64,000 nt of DNA, from assembly GCA_933207985.1 (NCBI GenBank), contig OW240917.1, forward strand, positions 120,733,200 to 120,797,199, read 5' to 3'. A program made the translations under genes and the position numbers. The notes below the pieces were generated by a model, which searched no databases, had not been told where the DNA came from, and worked only from the letters and a program-made list of their open reading frames with translations. Of the stretch, positions 32,615 to 44,351 are shown piece by piece. This DNA comes from Pelobates cultripes. Taxonomy: Eukaryota > Chordata > Amphibia > Anura > Pelobatidae. The stretch's first letter is position 1. Each line of letters starts with the position of its first letter.

Positions 32615-35600
32615 CTAAAAACCTTCAAAAAAGATGCCAGATTGTTAGTATAAATACAATGGACTAGCAATTTAGAAAATATCAATATACATTATGGCAC
32701 TGTTGACACACTTTTAAATACTCTACAACTAAAACATGTTACAAATAATTGACATTTATGTGTGACATAACACACTATGTGTAAACTCTTTAACAGGGAA
32801 CTTTTGTTTCTATGGTTTTTGCAATAGCCAACTCTCTGTAATTTTTTTTCATTTGCATCTACATAAGATTGTACCAACACAGCCTTGCACAGGTTCCAAA
32901 TAATTTTGACTCCCATGACACATTGTGAGCATGGTGGAAAGAACTCCTTTAAGTATCAATGAAAAACTAATGGCTCCTGCCACTGGAAGTTCCGTGGAGG
33001 TAAGTGCATTATATACTACATCAGCTGCACTTTTTAAATCAATAAAACATTTCAATAGATTTACATAAAGGGAAAGAAGAACTGTCACACATTGAGAAAC
33101 TAAACAGCTCCCCTTTAATTCGGGACGTGAAGTACAACTTTAAAGCATGAATGGCAGGATGAGATGTGCAATGTTGCAGGGGGGCATACAAGGAGCAAAT
33201 TCAACTGTCTAATGCTGTTGCTCAGAAACATTTAAAGTAAAAATAAGAGAGAGTTGTAGCATCGCAAACAAAACACTAGTATCATTAGAGTTACTTGTCC
33301 AAAGCAGAGGTAAAATTACAGCCAAAACAGAATTCTAGATAATTTGTTTTTACATTGCTGAACCTTTACTAAGCAATTTGTTTTCTTCAGAGCATATATC
33401 CTGTCATTTTGAGTAATTATGGCCAAATGTGGATGCTTGTGGTGTAAATTGCTGTTTTGTACAAATTAACATTCTCTTATAACATACCAGAAAAAGTAAA
33501 CCTTGGCTTTATCTGACAAGCAAATAATAATACAGTTACTGTAGAAATAAACCTAGCAATGGTCCAGTGACTGAATGATCACCGAAGCCAACATTTTGTG
33601 TTCGTCATTTCTTCATCTCTACACCTAGATCTCTTGTTTTCTTGGCCACAACAATATGGTTAGCAGGTCATCCAGCTACGATAATTAACGTAATTGTCAG
33701 AGGGATGGAGGGAACCACACCTTGTAGATTCCATCAATCCCTGGCATTCCAGGAGGACAAACACTGAACTGGGCAAATGACACATGACATGCCCTGCAGC
33801 TATAATGAATTTATTGACAGTAGTCATGGATGTTAAGTTTTTGCTTGATAACTTATACTATGGGTATACAACCTTTGGAACTCCAGATGTTGTGGTCTGG
33901 ATCTCCCATAATGCTCTTACAGCCATAGATCTAGCAAACCATTAAAGGAGATCTGCTCCGCAATACTGGGAGCACCAAAAGGTGCCTTCCCTGACCGATA
34001 TAATAGGTAAATTATGTTGTTATATTAGGTGTGACCAGTTAAGACCAGGGCTGTGGATTGGTACACAAAACCTTCAACTCTGAAATTCTATCATAATTAC
34101 TCTACTGCAATTTACTGTATATACATGCACATTCATTTTGGGGTCGACTTATCAGGAGACTATAGGCCAAACCTATAAACAGTACAATTAGTGAAAGTGG
34201 GTACATTTTTACTGACACCAGTACCAAATAATTGCTTCCAACTCCACCAATCAAGACAGCTCACACACCTAACTTATTTTGTATGCGGACTACAATCACC
34301 GCTTGCCTCTATACCAGGATTGCTAATATCCCTACAACTACATTTTGCGTGTCTACTAGAGCCCCTACAATATTTTGAGCTCAAAGCAAGCATGTAACTA
34401 TTTTTTGTGCAGTCATTTGTCCTCTTTTGGTTCCTTATTCAGGTAAAGGAGTATAGAACACGAGAAGGCAATCCTTGTTAAAAAGGAGTATCACACCTGT
34501 GGAATCAAACATGTGTCAGCGAGTGCGAAGAAAGTGGTTTAGTTTACTTTGAGTATTTAGTATAACTAAAAGGTTACATGACACGGTCAAAGATAATGCA
34601 GCAGGAAGAGAGTAGGATGATGGGGATATTAAAAACAGACCTGCATGAGATTTTGTCATATTATTTATAATAAAACACTAAATTCTTGCTGAAAAATGTC
34701 ACTTCACTTTTGAAAGGGAAGATATATTTTGAAAGTCTAATAATGACTTCTAACCCCTTTCTGTATGTGCAAGACCTGCAACATAAACATTCCAGAGTTT
34801 TCACCTGGCAATAGATAAAGCTCATATGATATTTTATTTTACTATATGTACAACAGCTGAAAGATGTTATTAATCATCTCACTTCAATAGGGATAGCTTA
34901 TTTCCGGAATGAAATCATTTAATACTAGCCCTTCAGGCACTAAATATGTTGACTGCTAACTGTATCTAAAGCGTGTCCTTTGCCAACATTTCCATCTCGT
35001 TATCCCATTTTTTTTCAAACTGCAGAATAAGAGGCCATATTTTTATAAGGAAGCAAATTACCAGAGTTAGATTCCTGTAATGGTCACTCTTAGCAACGCA
35101 ACCACTTCGTCTTACTAAAGGGATTATGGAGAAAGATTCTGTCCCCTCATTTAAAAAAAAAAAAATAATACTTTTTTTAAAACCCTTGCATTCCAAAGAT
35201 AAAAACATTTTTATCTATTTGTAGGGCTGCCTTTTTGGCCTGTGAATCAGCCAGCAGGAATACTCTTCCAGGCTGGCAACATTATTTTTGTGCCACTTTT
35301 GTGCTAAAATTTTAATACTAACAGGCACATAAACCTATTTCTTACCATTAGAATGTTCCTTTAAAATATAAATGTGATTTAATAGTGAGGCAAACACTTA
35401 TTAAACACATTTTGTGGAATAAAGAATCTAGAGGCTTGTTGAGTGTGTCAAGAATGGATGTTATCTTCATATAGCAAGTCTCCATTTTTAGAGACATACA
35501 AAATGTACAGCCCAAAAGTTTTTTGTTTTTTTTGTAACGCGAACCCCTAAATCACAATAAAACCACCCAAGTCTGTGAGAAGCTTTGATTTGTCCCAAGT

Positions 35601-35776
35601 ACTTTTCTGTGAGCCCGATTGGTGAATGTCAGGTACTAACAAATAAGCAATATACACCTATTTGCAATTATTCACATTAAAAAAACTTGTATATTGAATT
35701 TACATTGAATATAACAGGGCTTGACAAATTTGTTTGGAATCTAGGAGCCAGCCATTTTCAATGAGAAAATGCAATT
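32615..35776 (-). other. Intron 1, part nearest exon 2: mostly unassigned
   Basis: The only repeat I could relate to others here is at 33843-33990. Small open frames show no similarity to known proteins. Confidence 0.5.
33843..33990. repeat. Palindromic MITE relic, same family as 29108-29248
   Basis: 'caacctttggaactccagatgttgtggtctgg...cccataatgctcttacagccat...gggagcaccaaaaggtgcc' has the same layout with inverted outer parts. Confidence 0.6.
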
Positions 35777-36185
35777 CTAAAAAGGGACACTATAGTCACC
35801 AGAACCACTACAGCTTAATGTATTGTTCTAGTGTCTATAGCCTGTCCCTGCAGGCGTTTCAGTGTAAACACTACCTTTCCTGCGAAAAAGGCAGAGTTTA
35901 CATTTCTGCTTAGTAACACCTCAAGTGACAGCCACTCAGATGGCCACTAGATAGTCCTAGGTCACTGCTGCACCATGTGCAGCACCCAGGTTCAGTGTCT
36001 CTAAGCTCTGCATGGAGGCGCTGAATGTTCCTCATAGAGATTCATTAATTTAATGCATCTCTATGAGGAGATGTGGATTGGTACGTTTGCTGCGCATGCA
36101 CAAAATCCTCCCAATGCTTTCCTAAGGGAAAGCATTGGCTTAGCTAAGATCATAAAGATTGATAATTTCAGCCATTGCAAAACTG
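35777..36185 (+). mobile_element. T2-like MITE, right-truncated
   Basis: It starts AAAAAGGGACACTATAGTCA and carries the shared blocks GTAAACACTACC, ATGGCCACTAG and GGGAAAGCATTGGC. No right terminus is visible. Confidence 0.7.
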
Positions 36186-36289
36186 GCACTGCGTGGAAAA
36201 ATGGGAAAAAAGTTTAGTAAAATCACCCCACAGCCCGTCTGCAGCAGCACACAAACGAAAGCTTCTATGCTCCCTAATAAACACACTGC

Positions 36290-36690
36290 AGCCCCTATCC
36301 ACATACAGCCAATTTATACATGCACACACAACACACAACACAAACAGCCCCATTCACACACAAAACTCCACAACAGCCTCCTTCCAACAGATGCAAACCT
36401 AGAAGCATCCTTCCCCACACAATCACAACCACACAAGAAGCATCTCTAACACATATGCAACACTACAAGCAGCCTTCCCCATATACAAAACTGCACAAGC
36501 AGCATCCCCACACATGCACACAACCCCACAAGCAGTATCCCCAAAAACAAGCAACACCACAAATACCCTACTCACCCAAATGAAACACAAGCAGCCACCC
36601 CACAAACATACAACACCACAAGCAGTCTCCCCACACACACATATACATCTTCTACCAGCCCAGTCCCACCTATCACTTAACCACTCACCA
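36290..36690 (+). repeat. CA-rich degenerate minisatellite
   Basis: Units of about 30 bp of the form acacacacaacaccacaagcagtctcccc are repeated with drift. Frames across it are artefacts. Confidence 0.85.
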
Positions 36691-36734
36691 GTTTACAATG
36701 ATGTATTATGCTAAAATAATTCCATATCAGATTT

Positions 36735-36855
36735 TGAAGACATCCATAAACCACTCTTGTAGTGTGCAATACATACTCAGTTATTAAAAAAGTGAACATT
36801 TTGGCTCAGAAGAGCCTTTATCAAGCATCACAAAGGATATGTGGAAATATAATTA
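36735..36855 (-). mobile_element. Decayed Penelope-like terminal piece with hammerhead-like core
   Basis: On the minus strand: CTTGATAAAGGCTCTTCTGAGCCAAAATGTTCAC in consecutive parts. The stem AGGCTC-TTCT-GAGCC is perfect, but the catalytic C3, G8 and G12 positions read T, A and A, so it should not cleave. The tail 'tactcttgtag' style AT-rich sequence follows. The assignment is by analogy with 14280-14319. Confidence 0.5.
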
Positions 36856-37053
36856 ATATCTTTTGGTGTGGAATATGAACTCACCCATACGGGTGCCAGA
36901 GTTTATGTGAATTACTTTGTTGTATTTGCTGAGTACCATTTGTCTTGGTGTACAATGTGGTATATTATGATCTGTCTAAGACCCCTGAATGGAACTCATT
37001 TTCCATAATACATGCTTCACTTGTATGCATCCTCTATTCACCATACGAAATAT

Positions 37054-37230
37054 AGAACCATGAAAAAGTATGTGAACCTTTCTTTGTTCCTATGTTTTTG
37101 CATATTTGTCCCAGATTTTCATACAAAATTGTAAAAGAAGACAAAAAGAATCCAAGCAAACTAAACATTCAGTTCTTAAATATTTCAGAAAAAAATATCA
37201 CCCATTTCCAACTAGCCAAGTGTAAAAAAA
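37054..37230 (+). mobile_element. Possible DNA transposon remnant (AAAAAGTATGTGAACC end)
   Basis: The start 'ccatgaaaaagtatgtgaacc' and following 'atgtttttgcatatttgtcccag' resemble the ends of a Tc1-like non-autonomous family common in fishes and frogs. The match is by recollection of the style and is not firm. Confidence 0.35.
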
Positions 37231-37260
37231 AAAGCATTTGTTCCCTGAACTTAAAGAAGC

Positions 37261-38810
37261 ACTTGGCCCCCAGAACTACCTCATTTTAATGAAGTTGTTA
37301 TGAGGGCTGGAGTTTAGGACACCCTCTTACAATACAGCTGCGGGGGTAAAAAGGAATTATGTATAGAATGAATAGGTGACGCTGTCAATCAGTCACCAGA
37401 TGCACAGTCAATGCTTCTTTTTATTATAGAAAACAAAGGGTTAAGGAGGCAGCATGTCAGGAGCCCAAGGGAACAACTTCGGGTTTAAAGTGTTTGAAAA
37501 CTGTTTAAACTTGTAAAATAACAGGCTAAGAAACAAGCAAAAGCTATACAGAGGTCAGCGACAACCGATTACTTTAAACACATTGGCATTTTGATTGAAA
37601 ACTATTTTATTATGTTGAATAATTGACGCATGTAATAAGGGGATGTTAAGTATAAAATAGCATGTTCTTGCTGATGACTAAAGTGGTTTCAACTGTCATG
37701 TGACAAGCACCGTAAGTGGACATACTGGAAAAGAGACTGTGTTGCAGTCTGCAATCTTTACCTTAACTAATCCAAAATAATTTTGTGTAATTAAACACTT
37801 TAATATACAACTTATTTTTTTTTTTTGATCGCTTATATTTTCAACTTGGCGCCAAACCTTTTAAGATTGCATTTCCCCATAATAATACAATAAGAGTTAT
37901 GTGAGAATGGAAGTGCAATCCGTGTCTTTGTTTTTATATAAAATGATTACGGTAACAAATAGCTAATAAAATGAAAACAAACAGAAAAGCATTTTTTATG
38001 AATATCTTGTTACTTTGGAACAGCAAACACAAATGTACTAAAGTTGTACTCGAGTAAACTACCGCAGTTCCTTCAGTTGAAGTACCACCCAAATATACAG
38101 CAGTGCAGCAACTAATAAAATACACAATACTCGTACGCTAAAAGATAAACACAAGTACTAGAATGTAAAAAGAAAAATACTTTTACACAAGTATATGAGA
38201 CCCTTCACCCAAGAAAATATGCTACTAGTACTGTAGAAAACAGGGGGGGAGTTTTGTTTTCCATAGTGCAGAGTCTCATTAATGGTTTGGTAGCAGTGTT
38301 TTAGGATATCACGATTATGTCTTCAGTTCAGCTTTACTCAACAGTGCTAAAAGATTTCTCAGCCATATGACATCAAGACCACAGATTCAACCAAGGAATG
38401 GAAGGATTTTGCATTACCTTAGAATGACGTGCAGCTAGTTAGATCCTGATAAAGTAGAAATGAAGGAAATTTGGAAGAAGAAAAAGAATAAGCTCCACAG
38501 TAGCTTGTAGCAACTGGATCATGTCACACAACCCAGTCACATTCCACAGAGAGATCTGCAGTCCTAAACCCTTAAAACAGGTGTTCAGAACTGTGCTCTG
38601 AGCTCCCCACTGACAACTTATGTCAAAGTGACAGAATGGACCCCAAGAGGAGTTAACAAAATGCTGCATGATGCATGGGGGGGAGGGGAGGGCAAGAGTG
38701 TGCAGCTACATACATTTGTGACAAGACTTCTGTCTGCACATAGAGGAAAGAAGGACTAATATTTTAGGTTACTATATACACGTTTGCTTTGTATGGCAAG
38801 GGACAGACCC
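37261..38810 (-). other. Intron 1 sequence, nothing recognised
   Basis: 1.5 kb with no recognised repeat, coding or RNA signal. Confidence 0.5.
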
Positions 38811-39448
38811 TTAAAGGGCCACTGTAGGCACCCAGACCACTTCAGCTGATTGAAGTGATCTGGGTGCAGTGTCCCATCACCCTTAACCGTGAGCATGTAA
38901 TTATTGCAGCTTTATATACTGCAATAATTACCTGCTAGGGTTAATTACTTCTCTAGTGGCTACCAGACAGCCACTGAAAGTGACACTCCAGGCAGCCCTT
39001 TTTACTCACCTCGTTCCAGTGCCGGGAGCCTCGTGAAGCCGCGCATCCATTTCGTCAAAATGACGAAATAGGCGGGCGCCAGCACAGCGCAATCAGACTC
39101 TTCCATTTGGAAGCATCACCGCACATGCACACATACTTCATAGGTCTGAGTTACTGGAGGTATTCCTATCAATAGATGTAAACACTGTATTTTCTCTGAA
39201 ACAAAATGCTATGTTTACATTGCATTACGAAGTCAGCCTCGAGTGGCTGTCTACCAGACAGCCACTAGAGGGCTTCCTAGTTTGAAACGGACCTTTGGTC
39301 CGGAATCTAATGCTGGATGTCCTCATGCACCCAGCGTCAATGTGTGCGCATGCGCATTAGCGCCTGCTCGTCGTGGGATGTCGGAGGGGGTGCAGCGTCG
39401 GTGCTAGGAATACAGCTTTGTATTCCTGGCACTATAGTATCCATTTAA
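38811..39448. mobile_element. T2-like MITE, 638 bp, TTAA ends
   Basis: It starts TTAAAGGGCCACTGTAGGCA and ends GGCACTATAGTATCCATTTAA. The inner GTAATTATTGCAG/CTGCAATAATTAC inversion and GACAGCCACT are present. A second MITE piece seems nested from about 38975 ('gtgacactccaggcagcc'). Confidence 0.8.
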
Positions 39449-40331
39449 GTATTTCCATCATTGTTGGTATTTGCCACTCATTTGTTTGCTATGTATTGTT
39501 CACTATGCAACACTGAGGGCGGTTTTTGACATTGTCAGAACTTAAACATTGTGAGATTTACTGACTGAACATACAACTGTGTTCAAATTGAAAATTGAAT
39601 TGCAACATTTATGATAAAAGGCTGTTAAGAAAAGCTCACTTAGTAGTTTTTATGAATAAGCTAGGTTTGGGTAAACTCTGCAATACAATTTTTAATTAAC
39701 TATAATTCAGTATTTTGTGAACTAACCAAACTCACGTCTAAGAGTTTACCATCGGCTGCCATTGCAAGAATGTGCTTTGTAAATCGTTCATACACTTTCT
39801 ATTGAGCCTGCACACATCTCTGACAGCTACAGAAAGTAAACTCTCGATGGAACTGCTTTCAAAATCTAGCTAATGATATCCAAAAATGACATGGTTACAC
39901 TTCATATAGGAAGAAATTCTGGAAAGTTACAAAAGAACAGTGCAGAGACTGGCATTCAGAGTTTGAAAAAGCATACACTTCCTGCCAAGAAGAAAGCCAA
40001 ACCAGGACAGCTGCAGCCCACAGTAAGCCGACGCCATAAAAAAACAAACAAAAAAACTGGGCAGCACTGACTTGCCACCAAGCAAAGGAGATCTTAAAAT
40101 AACTCATAAAAGAAGCAGTATCATTGATCCTAATTCCTTCTCTGTTTATGCATCCCAAGACAAAAACATTTTCCCTATTAATATACTTTCTAAATAAAGA
40201 AATAATATCTATCTCAGAATAAGCTGCCTATGATATAGGCCTATTGTATAAATTATCTTAATTACTAGCCATGTTCTCTGTATGCTTCAGAGATGGGATA
40301 CATGCTGCCTTCAACTGATGATGAATGTACA
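39449..40331 (-). other. Intron 1 spacer, nothing recognised
   Basis: No assignable feature. Confidence 0.5.
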
Positions 40332-40827
40332 AGAACACTATAGTGTTAGGAATACAAAATATACATTCCTAATACTATAGTGCCATAGTCACCATTTAGG
40401 TGACCAAGCCAGAGCTCCCAGAGTTAAATATGGTACTTTACATACCTTTTCTCTCTATGCACCGTTTTTGTCGAGGAAGTTCCACCTCTTCGGCTGAGAT
40501 CATTGACATTGATTATCACAGCCAACTCAATGATTTCCCATAGGAAAGCACTTGGAGTCTAGTGTGCATGTATGTCAAGATGTCACGCTGCGCCAAACAG
40601 ATGGTCACTCTAAGAAAATTAGATTCAAATAGCGGAGTTTTACTTTGCTCTTTTACAAAAGCACCTCTAGTAGCGGTCATACTAAGGCAGGCTAAACTAG
40701 AGGCAGATTAAACTGTCAAAACATTGCTGTTCTTGCATAATGACAATGTTTTGAGCTGCAGGGGCACATGGCACCCAGGTCACTTCATTGAGATGAAGTT
40801 GTCTGGATGCCTATAGTGTTCCTTTAA
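40332..40827. mobile_element. T2-like MITE
   Basis: The left end AGAACACTATAGTGTTAGGA and right end GCCTATAGTGTTCCTTTAA are inverted, with an extra inner inversion GGAATACA...TGTATATTCC-type near 40350. The left TTAA has decayed. Confidence 0.75.
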
Positions 40828-40902
40828 CCCCTTAAGGACACATGGCATATGTGACATGTCATGATTCCTTTTATTCCAGAAGTTTGGTCCTTAAGGGGTT
40901 AA
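40824..40902. mobile_element. Small palindromic MITE (TTAACCCCTTAAGGAC)
   Basis: Ends TTAACCCCTTAAGGACA and TGGTCCTTAAGGGGTTAA are inverted, with 79 bp in all. It shares its left TTAA with the preceding MITE, so the two abut exactly. Confidence 0.85.
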
Positions 40903-41233
40903 ACACACTTGATGCTCAATCACAATAAAAAGGACCCTTCTCTTCCCAAATACAAATAATTAATAAAATAATTGTTTAGTAGACATAGTTCCACCTCCCA
41001 ATGAAAACATACATGCATATAATTTTGCTTGCAATTCTCTTTTCTGCAGCATGGGCGTAGGAACCGGGGGGGATGGTCGCAGCCTGAGGAGAGGGGCTCA
41101 GGAGAGGGGCTCGGGGCTCAGGGCTCCGCGCTCCCTCCTGTCACTCCCTCAGTGTAGCGTGGCCGAGCCCTGTATCATGGTCCGCGGGTACAGGGAGCTT
41201 TTGTTTCCTGTACCCGGCCGGACTAACAGGACT

Positions 41234-41268
41234 AACAGGAAGTGCACACTCAGTGTGCACTTCCTGTT
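41234..41268. repeat. Perfect 17-bp-arm palindrome at the assembly gap
   Basis: AACAGGAAGTGCACACT, one C, then AGTGTGCACTTCCTGTT. The N run starts two bases later. Confidence 0.95.
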
Positions 41269-41269
41269 A

Positions 41270-41369
41270 NNNNNNNNNNNNNNNNNNNNNNNNNNNNNNN
41301 NNNNNNNNNNNNNNNNNNNNNNNNNNNNNNNNNNNNNNNNNNNNNNNNNNNNNNNNNNNNNNNNNNNNN
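41270..41369. other. Assembly gap (100 N)
   Basis: Exactly 100 N, the conventional placeholder for a gap of unknown size. Frames spanning it are meaningless. Confidence 0.99.
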
Positions 41370-42029
41370 TACAAACACAGATTCACACAATGCATTCCTT
41401 ACACACTTATCAGGACATCCCCTACACACTCCACCCCCTCTGAACAAACTCATTGGTGGAACATGAAGGTGGACCCTGGGACCCAGACCTTGAGCTGTGT
41501 AAAGGGCCCCCCCAAAAATGTAGCTGCTTCCCATTCTCCAAGAACATTGATTTTTGTGACCACAGTTACAAACAGCCTCCAGAGAGCCTGTTCTACACCA
41601 GACCAGTGGAGCCAGACTGCAACTAGGGCCCATCATCATCCTCATCTGGTTATAAGTAGGCAATCTAGTATATTATTCGTGGCACTAATCTCTAATTTAC
41701 CTCACATTAAAGAAACACGATAGTCCCCAGAACCACTGCAGCTTAATGTAGTGGCTCTGGTGTGTATAGCCTGTCCCTGCAGGACTTTTAATGTAAACAC
41801 GGCGGCACTCCAGCACTGGCGTTAGTTAACATGGCAGATCATATGGGTGGAGCATTGTGATGTCACATGGGGGGGGGCAGCAAACTTTACTTTTGCCTAG
41901 GTCGGCAAAAATCCTTGCACCGGCCCTGGCCGAGTGTCACGTGACTACCCGGCGCTCAGTCTGACACTGCGCCTGCCAGACATCCAGAGGTCCCCCTGCT
42001 ATGTCAGGTAAAAGGGGGGACAAAGGTAG

Positions 42030-42420
42030 AAAAATAATTGGAACGGTTTAGGGGGGCTACTAATATGGATGGGAGGAGGGGGGAGGTAGAAAAATTATTG
42101 GAAGGGGTTAGGGGAGTACTAATATGAATGGAAGGGGTAGGGTGGGTTCTAATATGCATGGAAGGGGTTAGTGGGTACTAATATGCATGGAAGGGGTTAG
42201 GGGGTACTTATATGCATGGAAGGGGTTAGGGGGTACTAATATGCGTGGAAGGGGTAGGGGGGTTAATATGCGTGGAAGGGGTAGGGGGTTAATATGCGTG
42301 GAAGGGGTAGGTGGGGTTCTTTTGTGCATGGAAGGGGTAGGGGTGGTTCTAATATTCATGGAAGGGGTAGGTGAGGTTCTAATATAAATGGAAGGGGTAG
42401 AGACGGGTAGTAAAATGTAT
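42030..42420 (+). repeat. Minisatellite (atggaaggggttagggggtactaatatgc)
   Basis: About a dozen units of roughly 27-33 bp, each with ATGGAAGGGGT(T)AG and TACTAATATG variants, lying within the composite hAT-like element. Confidence 0.9.
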
Positions 42421-42661
42421 GGAATGCATTTCTGACAGTGTTACTGAATAGCAGTTAGGAAATGTGGTCAGGGGCAGTATTACACAATCTGTATATGTAT
42501 AAAAAAATATAAAAAGTAATCTGCAAAGTAAAAAATGTTTGTGTCATATGTCGTCCTAAAAATTAAGCTAGGAATGTGCATATTTTTTTTAAAATAATTT
42601 TTAGAATGATACAGACATTTTATTTCTTACATTTGTGATGATTATTTTTTCCTCTCTATAT

Positions 42662-43270
42662 TCAAGGGACACTAGTGTCACCAGAACCACAACTGCTAAA
42701 CGTAGTAGTTCTGGTGTCTATAGCATGTCTTTGCAGGCTTTTTAATGTAAGCACAGCCATTTCGTAAAAAGGCAGTATTTACATTACTGATGAGGAATAC
42801 CTCTAGTGGACACACAGATGGCCACTAGAGGTGCTTCCTAGTCGAGACATGAATGCCGCCCTATGAAGTATCTGCTCATGTGCGGCAATGCTGCGCATGC
42901 GCACCAGACAGCAATGACGCTTCTGAATAGAAGCGTTTTATTGCTCCCTGCTCGCACCCTCCTATTAAGTCATTTTGAAGGAATAGGGGGCGCGGCATCA
43001 GGAGGATCCCGGCGCTGTATCCAGGTAAGTAAAAACTAGAGGTGCTTCCTAGTCGAGACATGAATGCCGCCCTATGAAGTATCTGCTCATGTGCGGCAAA
43101 GCTGCGCATGCGCACCAGAGAGCAATGACGCTTCTGAATAGAAGCGTTTTATTGCTCCCTGCTCGCACCCTCCTATTAAGTCATTTTGAAGGAATAGGGG
43201 GCGCGGCATCAGGAGGATCCCGGCGCTGTATCCAGGTAAGTAAAATCCCTTCCCTGTAGTGACCCTTTAA
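42662..43270 (+). mobile_element. T2-like MITE carrying a 212-bp tandem duplication
   Basis: It starts TCAAGGGACACTAGTGTCAC and ends GTAGTGACCCTTTAA. The block beginning ACTAGAGGTGCTTCC at 42823 is repeated from 43035 with only a few differences. Each copy ends TATCCAGGTAAGTAAAA. Confidence 0.85.
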
Positions 43271-43271
43271 A

Positions 43272-43345
43272 CTTATTATTTAATCATTTATATAGCGACT
43301 GCAAATTCCGTAGCGCTGTTCAATGGGATAAACAACTCCTAGTTT
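43272..43345 (-). mobile_element. LINE 3'-end fragment
   Basis: Minus-strand 'acagcgctacggaatttgcagtcgctatataaatgattaaataat' matches the 3' end of the Rex1/CR1/L2-like family. Confidence 0.65.
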
Positions 43346-43783
43346 ACGGAATAAGAATATACCCGGCGAGTAAAAATGCTATCCTCCCCAGATTTTTGGG
43401 GGGTTCCTACGCCCATGTTCTGCAGCCTTTAAAAAAAAAATAATCCAATTTCTATTGAAATCTGCACTTTTTGTTAAAATATATTATATATATATTTATT
43501 TTTAAAGACACACTCACCACACCTAAGTGTTTCATGTGTGTGGAGTGGTCCTGCAAAGAAAAATTTAAAAACATTTCCAGTCCACCTATTATTCAGAATC
43601 TTAAAAACGTACATACTTTCATTCAACTATCTTTTTAAATCATGTCACAATCTTGCCATGCTGGTTTGCGTTCACCGGGCAATGGTGTTATCTGTTATAA
43701 ATCATCTGCTATCTCCCTAGATTCCCGCTTCATTTGTGGCTTGCTCTCCATCATTTCAGTGAATTTTCTTAGGGCAATTTAAA

Positions 43784-43800
43784 TAATAATAATAATAATA

Positions 43801-43868
<68 letters not shown>
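43784..43868. repeat. (TAA)n/(TA)n microsatellite
   Basis: Pure trinucleotide run followed by TA dinucleotides. Confidence 0.99.
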
Positions 43869-43870
<2 letters not shown>

Positions 43871-44097
43871 AGTTTTCCTGTAATGTAATTGGAGTGCTTT
43901 CCAACATTAGCCATATGCTGCCTTATCCTACTCTACAGAGTGACAACAATGCTTACTGGTTTATATAAAATTATGGAATATTTACATCACCAAGTGGATG
44001 GTCCCACTAGTAAACTCCTTTTTTCTAGTTTAGCACTCCCTAATGTTACTATTAATAAATATTACCTACTATAAAATATTACTGACTTTACATTTGG

Positions 44098-44351
44098 TAT
44101 TGAAACTTACCTCTGTTCTAGTGCCTCCCCTGAGCACAATCCTCCTCACCTGACGTCAATTCATGTGCTGGCATTGGGCGCCTGTCACCAGCATGCTAAA
44201 GAAGACAGAATTGATATGGCCAGCCTGGAACTCTTGGGTTAAACTCTGAATGTGCAGTGTTTCATAGCAAAACTCGGCAAAAAGAGACTTCGAGTACCAT
44301 GACCACTTTAAATCCATAACGTGATCATGGTGCTTGGAGTAACTCTTTAGG
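44098..44351 (-). mobile_element. MITE relic (gttactccaagcaccatg family)
   Basis: Read on the minus strand it starts AAAGAGTTACTCCAAGCACC ATGATCACG and ends AACAGAGGTAAGTTTC. It contains 'gaccactttaa', and the 'tgcagtgtttcata' block seen again near 60165. Confidence 0.55.

Larger units (their letters stand above)
41050..43417. mobile_element. Composite hAT-like element, 2.37 kb, 8-bp target duplication
   Basis: The ends CATGGGCGTAGGAACC and GGTTCCTACGCCCATG are exact 16-bp inverted repeats. TTCTGCAG is duplicated at 41042-41049 and 43418-43425. Inside are a hairpin half, an assembly gap, a piece of a T2-like MITE (about 41709-41830), the right end of a CAGGGCCGG-type hAT (ending 41928), a minisatellite, a duplicated T2-like MITE and a LINE tail (43272-43345). 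No transposase was seen. Confidence 0.85.

Noticed and set aside
41242..41723. Open frames of 74-156 codons around 41250-41700
   Set aside because: They run through the 100-N gap, so their continuity is an artefact.
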